A DNA stretch of 64,000 nucleotides from RHKK01 sp964596245. Lineage in GTDB: Bacteria > Patescibacteriota > Patescibacteriia > 2-12-FULL-60-25. Positions 53,312-61,617 of the stretch are shown here, piece after piece (positions within the stretch are counted from its first letter, which is position 1; each line of letters begins with the position of its first letter). The notes under the pieces are model-generated. The model was not told the origin of the DNA. It saw only the letters and a list, made by a program, of their open reading frames with translations, and searched no databases. A program made the position numbers and the translations under genes. The stretch covers positions 1 to 64,000 of the forward strand of contig CAZQSK010000005.1 in the NCBI GenBank assembly GCA_964596245.1. Reading direction: 5' to 3'.

Positions 53312-53337
53312 AGACCCGGCGTAAGCCGGGTCTTTTG
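53312..53337 (+). terminator. Terminator of the lipoprotein gene
   Basis: AGACCCGGC-GTAA-GCCGGGTCTTTTG. Confidence 0.9.
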
Positions 53338-53373
53338 TTGACGAGGGGAGCGTCCGGTCGCACCATAGAGCCC

Positions 53374-53811
53374 ATGAACAAACAAACCACTATTGAGCAG
53401 GTAGTCGCTGCTCCGCGCGAACGTGTGTTTCGCGCCTTCATCGATCCTAAGGATGTGATGAGCTGGTTTTTCGCCAGCGAGGGTTGGACCACGCCGCATG
53501 CCGAGATCGATGCCCGCGAAGGTGGACGTTTCAGCATCGGTTTTCAATCACCGGATGGCCAGGGAAGCTTTGATTTCACCGGCACCTACACCGAACTGAA
53601 GGAGCCGGAACGCATTTCGTACATGATCGATAAAGATATTGCCGATACAAAAGATGAAGGCCGTCCAGTGACAACCATCTTCGAAGATCTCGGCGACGGC
53701 ACGACCAAAGTCACACAAACCTTCATGCTTGAAAGTACAAATAGCGAAGAGATACAGCGCGAAGGTTGGGGAGCGATGCTTAAGAACCTGGCCAAACATC
53801 TTGAGAAATAA
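53374..53811 (+). CDS. SRPBCC/AHSA1-like domain protein
   Basis: 145 residues. Seen: IEQVVAAPRERVFRAFIDPKDVMSWFF and DAREGGRFSIGFQSPDG, with C-terminal MLKNLAKHLEK, which match the START/AHSA1 fold. Ligand unknown. A TTGACG (53338-53343) 17 nt from CACCAT may be a promoter, 7 nt from the start. Followed after 11 nt by the VOC gene. Confidence 0.9.
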   Translation: MNKQTTIEQVVAAPRERVFRAFIDPKDVMSWFFASEGWTTPHAEIDAREGGRFSIGFQSPDGQGSFDFTGTYTELKEPERISYMIDKDIADTKDEGRPVTTIFEDLGDGTTKVTQTFMLESTNSEEIQREGWGAMLKNLAKHLEK

Positions 53812-53822
53812 TCTTTTAGTAT

Positions 53823-54245
53823 ATGATCAAACAAATCTTTGTGAACTTGCCGGTGAAGGATCTTGAGAAAACGAAAGCCTTTTGGACTAAGCTCGGTTTC
53901 TCTTTCAACCCTCAATTCACGGATGAGAACGCCGCGGCACTTGTCTTAGGAGAAAATATTTTCGCCATGCTGATCCAGCCCTCGTTCTTCAGCCGCTTCA
54001 CGAAAAAGGAAATTGCGGATGCCACCAAAGTAACCGAAGTGATCAACGCCATTTCAGTCGGCAGCCGCGAGGAGGTAGACACGATGATGATGAGCGCGCT
54101 CGAGGCCGGTGGAACCGAAACTCGCGACAAGGAGGATTATGGTTGGATGTATAATCGCAGTTTCACGGATCTCGATGGACATATTTGGGAACCGGTCTGG
54201 ATGGATGCCGCAAAAGCCCCGGCTAACCCCGGTGCCCAGGCGTAA
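53823..54245 (+). CDS. VOC (glyoxalase-like) superfamily protein
   Basis: 140 residues. Seen: IKQIFVNLPVKDLEKTKAFWTKLGF and FTDLDGHIWEPVWMD, the two paired beta-alpha-beta motifs of the vicinal oxygen chelate fold. The family ranges from glyoxalases to antibiotic-binding proteins; no substrate can be given. Same strand as the SRPBCC gene with an 11-nt gap, probably cotranscribed. Confidence 0.9.
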   Translation: MIKQIFVNLPVKDLEKTKAFWTKLGFSFNPQFTDENAAALVLGENIFAMLIQPSFFSRFTKKEIADATKVTEVINAISVGSREEVDTMMMSALEAGGTETRDKEDYGWMYNRSFTDLDGHIWEPVWMDAAKAPANPGAQA

Positions 54246-54254
54246 ATCAGAAAC

Positions 54255-54286
54255 AAAAATATCCGCTTGAGGCGGATATTTTTTTA
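54255..54286. terminator. Convergent terminator between VOC gene and copA
   Basis: A5-TATCCGC-TTGAG-GCGGATA-T7; works in both directions. Confidence 0.9.
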
Positions 54287-56431
54287 TTAGTCGGCTCTCT
54301 TGAGACTTCGCGAGATTCGGAGGCTGTTGGCCAGTACGCTGACGCTTGAGAGTGCCATGGCTCCTCCGGCAAAGATGGGATTGAGCGCGCCGACCATCGC
54401 AAGGGGAATGAGAACGATATTGTAGAAGAAGGCCCAGAAAAGATTTTGTTTGATGGTCGAGAATGTTTTGCTCGCAAGGGTCAGGGCTTCCACAGCTTTG
54501 AGCGGAGAGCCGCCCATGAGCACGATTTGTCCGCTCGCGATGGCCACGTCGGTGCCCGTGCCAATAGCGATGCCAAGATTTGATTGGGCGAGAGCTGGCG
54601 CATCATTCAATCCATCTCCGACAAAAGCCACCTTACTACCTTCTGCTTGTAGGCGCTTAATCTCGTCCGCTTTTCCGCTTGGCGAAATTTCCGCCAACAC
54701 ATGTTCGATGTTCAGTTCTTTTCCGATCGCTTTTGCCGTCGCTTCGTGATCACCCGTAATGAGCGCAACCTTGATGCCGCGGCTCCGAAGGAGGGTGACA
54801 GCCTCCTTTGCCTCGGGTTTCGCGCGGTCCTTGGTTGCGATGGCGCCCAGATATGAACCATCCTTTGCGAGCAGGATGACGGTTTTGGCGGCTTTGCGTA
54901 GCGCTTGAATTTTCTTATTATCTTCGGCGGAGATCGCGATGGATTCCTCGACTAAGAACGCTTCGGTTCCCAAGAGGACGGGCTGGCCATCGAAGCGGCC
55001 CTGTATCCCTTTTCCCGGAATCGCCTCAAATCCTTCAATCCTACCCGTTGGCGCATGGGCTTCGGTTGCAGCCGCGAGCACCGCGCTTGCAAGCGGATGT
55101 TCCGACGTTGACTCGAGTCCAGCGGCAATGGTCAGTATCGTTTGCTCGTCGATTCCCTCTGTGGGGGAGATGTCGGTCACGGTCGGGCGACCTTCCGTAA
55201 GCGTTCCTGTCTTATCAAAGACAACCATATCGATGTTTCTCGCGGCTTCGAGAGCTGAACCGTCTTTTACGAGAATGCCGCGCTTCGCACCTGCACCCGT
55301 TCCGACCATGATGGCGGCCGGTGTCGCAAGCCCCATGGCGCACGGGCAGGCGACGATAAGCACGGCGACTGCATGCCGAATCGCTTCACCTATGCTTGCT
55401 CCGAGGAGAAGCCATACGATAAGCGCAGCAATGGCGAGCAGGATCACCACGGGGACAAACACCGATGAAATACGGTCCACGAGTTTTTCGACCGGCGATT
55501 TGGTCGCGAGCGCATGACTCACGGTCGCAACGATTGCGTCCAGCGCCGAAGCGCCCGGCTCGACCGTCACTTCCATCGTAAATGTTCCCGTTTTATTGAT
55601 CGTGGCTCCAAACACATTCGCGCCCGTCTCTTTTTCCACCGGTACCGGTTCGCCCGTGAGCATCGACTCATCGACGGACGAATGTCCCTCGACCACAGTC
55701 CCATCGGTTGGAATCCGCTCGCCGCTTTTCACCAAGCAGCGATCTCCCGGTCGCAGGGTTGCCGGGTCCACATCTTCGGTTTCGCCGTTCGCGTTAATGC
55801 GATGGGCGAGTTTGGGATGAAGAGTCAGAAGCGCTTCAATAGCCGCGCCAGCGATGGCGCGTTGTCTCGCTTCAAGCCATTTTCCAAGCAGGAGAAAGAA
55901 AATGATAATGCCGGATACTTCGAAATAGACATCGCCGGTGCCGGTGACAAGGGCGTAGGTGCTCCAGAGTAGGGCCGAGCCCGTACCGACCGTGACCAGC
56001 GTATCCATTCCAACGCGGCCATGAGTCAGTTCATTCCATGTGCCGGCATGGAACTTTCGTCCGAAGTAAGCGACGAGGACCCAGGTAAGGACGGCGATCA
56101 CGCGAAGATCAAGCTCGATGAACATCGTGATGAGAAGCGGGAGCACCAGAAGACCCGAAATAATAAGACCTGTGGTCGTCGTATAACCGACGTGTGCGAG
56201 ATGGCTCTCATGATTTGTCCCATGCTCTCCTGCCACGTGATAACCCGTATCTGTTACGGCCTTCACGAGCGGCGCATGTCCCAAATGCTCCTCGTGCGTG
56301 ATGGTTGCGCGTTCGGTCGCGTAATTTACGTTCGCATCTTTAACGCCCGACACTTTTTTGAGCGACGTTTCGATCGTATTCGCACACGACGCGCAATGCA
56401 TCCCGACAATCTTCAGTTGGGTGGTTTTCAT
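54287..56431 (-). CDS. copA: Copper-exporting P1B-type ATPase
   Basis: 714 residues. One N-terminal HMA domain with metal site GMHCASC (Cys13, Cys16). About eight membrane helices. The Cu(I) CPC motif lies in LIVACPCAMGLATP (about residue 360), phosphorylation DKTGTLTEG (about 405), and nucleotide-binding HP and GDGLNDAPAL follow. A His-rich segment (GEHGTNHESHLAHVG) sits between the HMA domain and the first helix. It is the last gene of the copper operon and starts 1 nt after the stop of the SafE/CcdA-like gene. Confidence 0.96.
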   Translation of the reverse strand: MKTTQLKIVGMHCASCANTIETSLKKVSGVKDANVNYATERATITHEEHLGHAPLVKAVTDTGYHVAGEHGTNHESHLAHVGYTTTTGLIISGLLVLPLLITMFIELDLRVIAVLTWVLVAYFGRKFHAGTWNELTHGRVGMDTLVTVGTGSALLWSTYALVTGTGDVYFEVSGIIIFFLLLGKWLEARQRAIAGAAIEALLTLHPKLAHRINANGETEDVDPATLRPGDRCLVKSGERIPTDGTVVEGHSSVDESMLTGEPVPVEKETGANVFGATINKTGTFTMEVTVEPGASALDAIVATVSHALATKSPVEKLVDRISSVFVPVVILLAIAALIVWLLLGASIGEAIRHAVAVLIVACPCAMGLATPAAIMVGTGAGAKRGILVKDGSALEAARNIDMVVFDKTGTLTEGRPTVTDISPTEGIDEQTILTIAAGLESTSEHPLASAVLAAATEAHAPTGRIEGFEAIPGKGIQGRFDGQPVLLGTEAFLVEESIAISAEDNKKIQALRKAAKTVILLAKDGSYLGAIATKDRAKPEAKEAVTLLRSRGIKVALITGDHEATAKAIGKELNIEHVLAEISPSGKADEIKRLQAEGSKVAFVGDGLNDAPALAQSNLGIAIGTGTDVAIASGQIVLMGGSPLKAVEALTLASKTFSTIKQNLFWAFFYNIVLIPLAMVGALNPIFAGGAMALSSVSVLANSLRISRSLKRAD

Positions 56432-56432
56432 A

Positions 56433-57521
56433 TTATTCGACGACGGTGAATGAGCCGCGAATCATTCCCATGCCGCAGGAGAACGGGATTTCGCCGGCTG
56501 ATTTGGGTGTGAAACGGATTACATTTGTTCCAGGGGAGAGTTGGCGGCTGATCCCAAGTCGCGGGGAGATAAGGGTGGAGGCGCAGCCGGACACGTCTTT
56601 TCCTTCTACGGCCCAATAGACGGGGACATTCCGTTTAAGCACAAAACGTCTCGGCATAAAGGCACCGTACTCGACCGTCATTTGTATGACTTGCTCTTCT
56701 GCTTGAGCGGGTTTGATCATCAGACCTTGTGCAAGTACACGCTCGATCGATCCGGTGATGGTGATTGGGGAACCGAGAACGGTAAGGCCGCCATCAAGTT
56801 GGCCAATCGCGAAGAGGATGAGGGCGGCTCCGGTTCCAAGTTGGAGAAAGCGTGTTTTTGAAGCGAGGTGAGAGCCGAACAGTGAGAGGCCTAAAAGGGT
56901 CGGGAGCGTTCCAAGGGCAAAGATGAGCATAAAGCCAGCTCCGGTCCATGCCGATCCTGTTGCCAGGGCAAGAGCCTGCGCGGCTTGGGTAAAGCCGCAG
57001 GGGAGGATGAACGTTGCAGCTCCAAGGAGCCAAGGCGTGGTTGGATTCGAGGTCTTAAACGGAAGTCGAAACGTGGATGTGAAGCGCGCGGGAATGAGGT
57101 CAAGCAAACTGGCGCCTACGATCAGAAAACCAACACCGAGAATAAGGCCAAGCCAGCCATAGACGGAAGAAGACGCAGAGATAATCTGTCCGAAATAACC
57201 GAGCAAGGCTCCGCCAAGAGCGAAGGCGAGGAGGCGACTGACGTGAATCGAGATCAGCGAGGCGTATGAGGTGTTTTTTGCCCCATGCGCGAGAAGAAAA
57301 GCACCCGTTGAACCGAGGCAGGTGGAAAAAGAAGCGACGATGCCAAGAACGAACAAGGCCGCATATGACGGGGCAATGGTTGCCCCAGGGACAATGGCTG
57401 AAAACTTCGGCCAAACAAACGCACCGAGTATGGCGACGGCGACGAATGCGAGAACGGCATTGAGCAGTCTCGTTTTGAGTGGGCGTCGCGTTTCGGGAAC
57501 GCAGCAAGCAGGAGTATCCAT
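56433..57521 (-). CDS. SafE/CcdA-like membrane protein fused to a cupredoxin-like domain
   Basis: 362 residues. Six or more hydrophobic helices (about 18-245) with FVLGIVASFSTCLGSTGAFLLAHG and ATFILPCGFTQAAQALALA, the paired Cys/Pro motifs of the CcdA/DsbD/SafE (urease-accessory-like) family. After about residue 270 a soluble domain follows (EYGAFMPRRFVLKRNVPVYW ... FSCGMGMIRGSFTVVE), whose C-terminal Cys/Met cluster resembles a cupredoxin Cu site. This fusion is known in other bacteria's copper-handling loci. N-terminal MDTPACC adds a Cys pair. Role: probable copper transfer to or from CopA, outside the membrane. Confidence 0.85.
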   Translation of the reverse strand: MDTPACCVPETRRPLKTRLLNAVLAFVAVAILGAFVWPKFSAIVPGATIAPSYAALFVLGIVASFSTCLGSTGAFLLAHGAKNTSYASLISIHVSRLLAFALGGALLGYFGQIISASSSVYGWLGLILGVGFLIVGASLLDLIPARFTSTFRLPFKTSNPTTPWLLGAATFILPCGFTQAAQALALATGSAWTGAGFMLIFALGTLPTLLGLSLFGSHLASKTRFLQLGTGAALILFAIGQLDGGLTVLGSPITITGSIERVLAQGLMIKPAQAEEQVIQMTVEYGAFMPRRFVLKRNVPVYWAVEGKDVSGCASTLISPRLGISRQLSPGTNVIRFTPKSAGEIPFSCGMGMIRGSFTVVE

Positions 57522-57522
57522 A

Positions 57523-57792
57523 TTATGATCGTTGGGAGAGTTGCATGACCTTTTCCACTTCGGCTAAGACGCGTTCACGCTCCTGCGCCGAACCTTTACG
57601 CATCCCTTCCGCAAAACAGGAGCGCAGATGGTTTGAGAAGATGTCCAGGATGAGGCGTTTTACAAGCCCTTGAACCGCGAGGACTTGCTGAAGGATTGAA
57701 ATACAATATTCTCCGCGCTCAAGCATTTCAATGACCTTGTCGAGATGTGAGCGTGCCTTGCGGGCAAGCGAAAGGGGAGTCGAGGCCGGCAT
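57523..57792 (-). CDS. csoR: Copper-sensing repressor CsoR
   Basis: 89 residues. CsoR/RcnR fold (DUF156). The metal ligands are Cys30, His55 and Cys59 (the C-H-C pattern of copper-type CsoR, in GEYC...NHLRSC). Apo-CsoR represses copper export; Cu(I) releases it. A matching palindromic operator covers the operon promoter at 58421-58443. It lies between the DUF305 gene and the SafE/CcdA-like gene with 1-nt gaps. Confidence 0.93.
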   Translation of the reverse strand: MPASTPLSLARKARSHLDKVIEMLERGEYCISILQQVLAVQGLVKRLILDIFSNHLRSCFAEGMRKGSAQERERVLAEVEKVMQLSQRS

Positions 57793-57793
57793 A

Positions 57794-58408
57794 TTAGTGC
57801 ATCATCATGCCCGAGCCGCCGCCGTATCCGTCGCGCAACCAGCTCAGCATGATGCTGATCTCTTCGGTTTGCACGCGGATCACGTCTTGGGCGAAGTTCG
57901 TGAGTTCGGCGCGCTTCGTAAAGCCAAGAGCCTGGCGTGCCATTTCGACCGCACCCATGTGATGCATGACCATGCCGTGTAGGTAGGTTGCGACCGCGCG
58001 CTCTTCGCTCAAGCCTTGGAGATTCGGCATCATGGGCTGGTAGCGGCCATCATCACGGTATTCGGTTCCAAACCAATCACGATGCCAGCTTTTCATTTGT
58101 TCGATTTCCTTGGTCTGTGCATTGATGATGCCCTGCAAAAATCCCTGAATATCCGGATCACTCGTGCGCGAGAGAACGTAGCGCGACGTATCTACCGCTT
58201 CCTGATGATGCGGAATCATGGCCATGATGAACTCGGCATCCGTTTTGACGACCGGGTGGGCCATCATCATGCTTCCTCCTCCCGCGTGCATCATGCCGAC
58301 CGTTCCTGGGCTCATGGTAAAAGGCCGAATCGGCAAGACATAGGTTCCAAGAATCCAACCCAAGAAAAAAGTGGCAACGGCGATCAACGCGATATAGGGA
58401 GGTTTCAT
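57794..58408 (-). CDS. DUF305 copper-binding-type secreted protein
   Basis: 204 residues. N-terminal membrane helix (ALIAVATFFLGWILGTYV), then a Met/His-rich linker (MMHAGGGSMMMAHP) and two DUF305 modules: MIPHHQEAV (H67, H68) and MVMHHMGAVEMA, with a Met-rich tail (GGGSGMMMH). DUF305 proteins usually accompany copper or heavy-metal resistance genes and probably bind the metal outside the membrane. First gene of the copper operon; its start codon is 9 nt from the -10 box. Confidence 0.92.
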   Translation of the reverse strand: MKPPYIALIAVATFFLGWILGTYVLPIRPFTMSPGTVGMMHAGGGSMMMAHPVVKTDAEFIMAMIPHHQEAVDTSRYVLSRTSDPDIQGFLQGIINAQTKEIEQMKSWHRDWFGTEYRDDGRYQPMMPNLQGLSEERAVATYLHGMVMHHMGAVEMARQALGFTKRAELTNFAQDVIRVQTEEISIMLSWLRDGYGGGSGMMMH

Positions 58409-58417
58409 ATGAAGAAT

Positions 58418-58447
58418 ATTCTATACCTACCCCCCAGGTATAGGCAA
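58418..58447 (-). promoter_or_regulatory. Copper operon promoter with CsoR-type operator
   Basis: Minus strand: TTGCCT (58442-58447), 18 nt, TAGAAT (58418-58423). The spacer is covered by CTATACCT-ACCCCCC-AGGTATAG (58421-58443), perfect 8-bp arms around a C-run, the layout of known CsoR operators. Repressor binding would block the -10/-35 region. Confidence 0.82.
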
Positions 58448-58465
58448 ATGCATTTTACGATATAT

Positions 58466-58494
58466 AAAAACCCTCGCATACGCGAAGGTTTTTA
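58466..58494. terminator. Terminator between tRNA-Ala and the copper operon promoter
   Basis: AAAAACC...CGCG hairpin with GGTTTTT; also a T-run for the minus-strand tRNA transcript. Confidence 0.8.
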
Positions 58495-58496
58495 CA

Positions 58497-58573
58497 TGGT
58501 GGACCGTGTCGGATTTGAACCGACGACCCCTGCCTTGCAAAGGCAGTGCTCTAGCCAGCTGAGCTAACGGCCC
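58497..58573 (-). tRNA. tRNA-Ala (TGC)
   Basis: 77-nt cloverleaf: acceptor GGGCCGT/ACGGTCC, D-arm GCTCAGCTGGCTAGAGC, anticodon loop TTTGCAA with TGC (58537-58539), T-arm GTCGGTTCAAATCCGAC and encoded CCA (58497-58499). Confidence 0.97.
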
Positions 58574-58611
58574 TTATTTCCGTGCGCGCAATCTAGCAGA
58601 AGCCGCGACCC

Positions 58612-58640
58612 TTTACAAATGGGCCTTTTTCCGATACATC
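58612..58640 (+). promoter_or_regulatory. Promoter of block O
   Basis: TTTACA (58612-58617), 17 nt, TACATC (58635-58640), then a 40-nt leader with a GGGAGAAAGA Shine-Dalgarno. Confidence 0.65.
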
Positions 58641-58681
58641 ATGTCGACCCACGGCATTCGTGGAGAAAGGGAGAAAGACAT

Positions 58682-59137
58682 ATGGGTTTCGCCGGTTCTT
58701 TTGGTCGCAGGCTCAGTGACCTCGGAGCGCCAGAGGAGGATCGACGCATCCTCGCGGTCCCGACCGAGCCCAACCCCGTGCGGTTGTGGCGCGTGCTCGC
58801 GGGCACGGTGATGCTGCTCTGGTCGACGCGCATGAATCCGCGCGCCACCTTCTACTTCGATCTCGAGGAGTCGTTCGGGAACGAGTACCGTCCCAAGGAC
58901 GGGTTCCGCCTCGCCATCAAGCGGGGCGAGCGCACGCTTCAGCTCAAGATCGACTGGAGCATGGTCTGGGTGTCGAAGAACATCCTCTACGTCCGCACCG
59001 AGCTCCACCCGGACCTCATCGCCCTGTGCGAGAGCGGATCGATCGAGGAGCTCATCGTCGAGATGCGCACCACGACCAAGGCCAGCCGGCCCAAGACCTT
59101 CCGCGTCACCGCGGCCAAGCACGAGAGCTCGTTCTGA
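58682..59137 (+). CDS. Hypothetical protein (block O1)
   Basis: 151 residues from the ATG at 58682, placed by GGGAG; the frame is open 21 codons upstream. Mixed alpha/beta, soluble, Arg/Glu-rich (LWRVLAGTVMLLWSTRMNPRATFYFDLE). The stop overlaps the start of O2 (TGATG). The C-terminal half resembles O2 in pattern (W-x-V/N...DL-x-x-L...), suggesting a diverged pair. GC-rich codon use. No family recognised. Confidence 0.7.
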   Translation: MGFAGSFGRRLSDLGAPEEDRRILAVPTEPNPVRLWRVLAGTVMLLWSTRMNPRATFYFDLEESFGNEYRPKDGFRLAIKRGERTLQLKIDWSMVWVSKNILYVRTELHPDLIALCESGSIEELIVEMRTTTKASRPKTFRVTAAKHESSF

Positions 59138-59643
59138 TGCGTCGCGGAAGACCGATGAGTCTCAGGCCGCGTCAGCGATCGGTGCTCGCGCGCACGCGTT
59201 GGGAGTTCCCGATCCTCGAAGCGAAGAAGATCGCCGAAGAGGTGAAGGGGACATGTCGCGTGATCGTCATCAAGCAGCGCTGGGAAGTCTGGGTCTCGAT
59301 CCAGCTCAAGCGCTCGATGAAGGATCGCGACATCGAGCTGGAGCTCGAGCAGCTCCGCGCCGCACTGTGGTTCGGCTACGAGGATGAGTCGGCGGACAAG
59401 GGGTGGACGATGAATCGTCTCAACATCACCGAGTCCACGCTGACCATCCAGGCCGACTACCGCGACGGCGATCTCAAGCGCCTGCGCGAACCGCGCACCA
59501 AGCTGCGCATCGCCCCGCGTCCCGGAAAGGGAGAGCCGCTCGCAGGAGCGCTCCTCATGCTCGAGGATGCCGCCGACGTCTACGATCCGTCCCATCCGCG
59601 CGTGCGGCGCGACAAGGGTCACGAAGACGACATCCCGTTCTGA
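59137..59643 (+). CDS. Hypothetical protein (block O2)
   Basis: 168 residues, start coupled to the O1 stop (TGATG). Basic and helical N-terminus (MRRGRPMSLRPRQRSVLAR), then a mixed fold (CRVIVIKQRWEVWVSIQLK, TLTIQADYRDGDLKRLRE). Probably soluble. No family recognised. A nested hairpin terminator follows. Confidence 0.7.
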   Translation: MRRGRPMSLRPRQRSVLARTRWEFPILEAKKIAEEVKGTCRVIVIKQRWEVWVSIQLKRSMKDRDIELELEQLRAALWFGYEDESADKGWTMNRLNITESTLTIQADYRDGDLKRLREPRTKLRIAPRPGKGEPLAGALLMLEDAADVYDPSHPRVRRDKGHEDDIPF

Positions 59644-59690
59644 CCACGTAAAATCCCGCTTGCGCGGGATCACGTGGTCTTTTTTTATTT
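59642..59690 (+). terminator. Block O terminator
   Basis: Nested hairpin: GACCACGT ... ACGTGGTC outside CCCGC-TTGC-GCGGG, then TTTTTTT. Confidence 0.88.
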
Positions 59691-60668
59691 TGCTGGAGTG
59701 AGAGCTGGCTTACCCGAAAGCACTGCGATAATATTATCAGCCGCAAGTTTAGACATGGCTTGGCGTGCTTCGATGGTGGCGCTGGCCGTGTGCGGCGTCA
59801 GGATCACATTCGAAAAGGCTTTCAATTCCAATTTGTCGGAGAGATCGCAGTCGATTTCCGGTTCGCACTCAAAAACGTCGAGTGCGGCACCCGCGATGCG
59901 CTTGGTCGCAAGGGCGCGAAGCAAGGCTTTTTCATCCACGATCGGTCCACGCGCCGTATTAATGAGGAAGGCCGATTTTTTCATGAGCGAGAATTCAGCC
60001 GTAGAAATCAAGTGACGGGTAGAAGGCAAAAGCGGCACATGCAAGCTGACGAAATCGGACATTTGGAGAAGCTTTTCCATTGAAACAAACTTCGCGCCGT
60101 ATTCGCGCTCGAAATCCGGATTGCGTTTGATGTCGCTGTACACGCATTTCATTTTGAATCCCTTCACGGCTCGGTCAGCGACGGCGGCACCGATACGTCC
60201 GCCGCCAATCAGGCCGAGTGTTTTACCGTACACATCCACTCCGAGCAGAAGTTGTGGGCCCCAGCCCTTATATTTCTTCGCGCGCGCATATCCATCGGAT
60301 TCAACGATGCGATGGGCAAGCGCCATCAGCAAAGCAAAGGTGTGTTCGGCGACGGTTTCGGACACTTCCGGAGCGGGTGTATTGGTCACGGGAATATTTC
60401 GCTTCTTCGCAGCAGCCAAATCCACATTATCGAAACCCACGGCATAATTTGCCACGATCTTGAGTTGCGGTCCGGCGGCTGCAAAAAACGCTTCATCAAT
60501 CTTGTCAGTCAAAAGCGAGAGCACGGCGTCTTTCCCTTTTGCGCGCTTCAATAGCTCCTTGCGTGGCATCACTTGGTCCTGGTCATAGATATCCAGGTCG
60601 TATTTCTTTGCTTTTAGGGCCAAAATTCCGGCGTCAGGTAATGGGCGCGTAATCAAAATGCTGGGCAT
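59685..60668 (-). CDS. D-2-hydroxyacid dehydrogenase (glycerate/hydroxypyruvate type)
   Basis: 327 residues. Seen: NAD motif GKTLGLIGGGRIGAAVA, the catalytic Arg in NTARGPIVDEKAL, Glu in ALDVFECEP and His in LTPHTAS. The N-terminus (SILITRPLPDAGILAL) matches the glyoxylate/hydroxypyruvate reductase branch. A gain-of-carbon-metabolism role is plausible, but substrate is not fixed by the sequence. The gene ends at 59685 next to the block O terminator. Confidence 0.92.
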   Translation of the reverse strand: MPSILITRPLPDAGILALKAKKYDLDIYDQDQVMPRKELLKRAKGKDAVLSLLTDKIDEAFFAAAGPQLKIVANYAVGFDNVDLAAAKKRNIPVTNTPAPEVSETVAEHTFALLMALAHRIVESDGYARAKKYKGWGPQLLLGVDVYGKTLGLIGGGRIGAAVADRAVKGFKMKCVYSDIKRNPDFEREYGAKFVSMEKLLQMSDFVSLHVPLLPSTRHLISTAEFSLMKKSAFLINTARGPIVDEKALLRALATKRIAGAALDVFECEPEIDCDLSDKLELKAFSNVILTPHTASATIEARQAMSKLAADNIIAVLSGKPALTPAK

Positions 60669-60683
60669 ATGCCACAGAGCTTA

Positions 60684-61616
60684 TCACTTCTTCAAGATGC
60701 GCGCCGCTGCGAACTTTACGCCCGGTAAAATCGCATTCACGAGCATGAGTAGCATGATTTGTTTTGGAACGGCATTTGAGTCGCGGAAAAACTTATCCGC
60801 GACATATAAGGCGAGCGTGTTGTTCATGTACAGCATGCACAAAGCAACGGTGACGCGTTCGGGCGGCGTACGCCAAGGCGTGATGCGATAGGCGGCCCAG
60901 GTTAAGATGGCGAGCCAGGGGAGGGTAAAGGCCAGCACCGCCAGATCACGCCATGCAAGCGTGACGGGATTGCCGATCGAGGTCGAGGCGGTAATGCCGG
61001 TGATCAAGAAACCGAATGCAATAACGGATGCATTTCTCCAGAGCGCGTCATGTGCCGCGATGCGTTTGGGGATGCGAGCCTTGAGCACCATCGCCAACAC
61101 AAACGGGATGACGATCGTAAGGAATAAAGACCAGAACATCTGCACCACCGGAATGGGGACGGCTTCTCCGAGCGCGATTTTGGTGACGAGCGGGATGGTG
61201 ATCGGCGCGAGCAGGGACGTGATGCCGGTGATCACGAGTGCGAGCGACGTTTTTCCGCCAAAGAACTCCGCGACCAACGCAATGGTCATACCGGTCGGCA
61301 TGGCGCCCATGATGAGCAGGGCCACGGCCCAGTCCGGCGCAAACGGTGCGATCGGGAGATAGAGCGCAAACGGCATCAAGATCAGCATGTACAATGCCGC
61401 GTTGCTCAGTAGGCGCCAATCACGGCTGTAATTCAGGATTTCATCCAATGAGAGACGTAGGCTTGAAAAGAAAAACACCAAGATCAGGAGCTGGGTTGTG
61501 TATTCGTTGATGGGAGCAAAGAAACGCGGAAACAAAAGTCCCAAAATGATACCGAGCAACACCGCCATGATTTGGTTGTCATGCAAAAAAGATTTCAAGC
61601 GAGCAACCAAAACCAT
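60684..61616 (-). CDS. Bile acid:sodium symporter (BASS/SBF) family transporter
   Basis: 310 residues with about nine hydrophobic helices. Seen: IILGLLFPRFFAPINEYTTQLL, IMGAMPTGMTIALVAEFFGGKTSLALVITGITSLLAPITIP (the conserved central region) and LYMNNTLALYVADKFF. The family moves organic anions with sodium; the natural substrate here is unknown. It starts 1 nt from the PfkB gene's stop and 15 nt precede the dehydrogenase, suggesting a minus-strand operon. Confidence 0.9.
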   Translation of the reverse strand: MVLVARLKSFLHDNQIMAVLLGIILGLLFPRFFAPINEYTTQLLILVFFFSSLRLSLDEILNYSRDWRLLSNAALYMLILMPFALYLPIAPFAPDWAVALLIMGAMPTGMTIALVAEFFGGKTSLALVITGITSLLAPITIPLVTKIALGEAVPIPVVQMFWSLFLTIVIPFVLAMVLKARIPKRIAAHDALWRNASVIAFGFLITGITASTSIGNPVTLAWRDLAVLAFTLPWLAILTWAAYRITPWRTPPERVTVALCMLYMNNTLALYVADKFFRDSNAVPKQIMLLMLVNAILPGVKFAAARILKK

Positions 61617-61617
61617 A

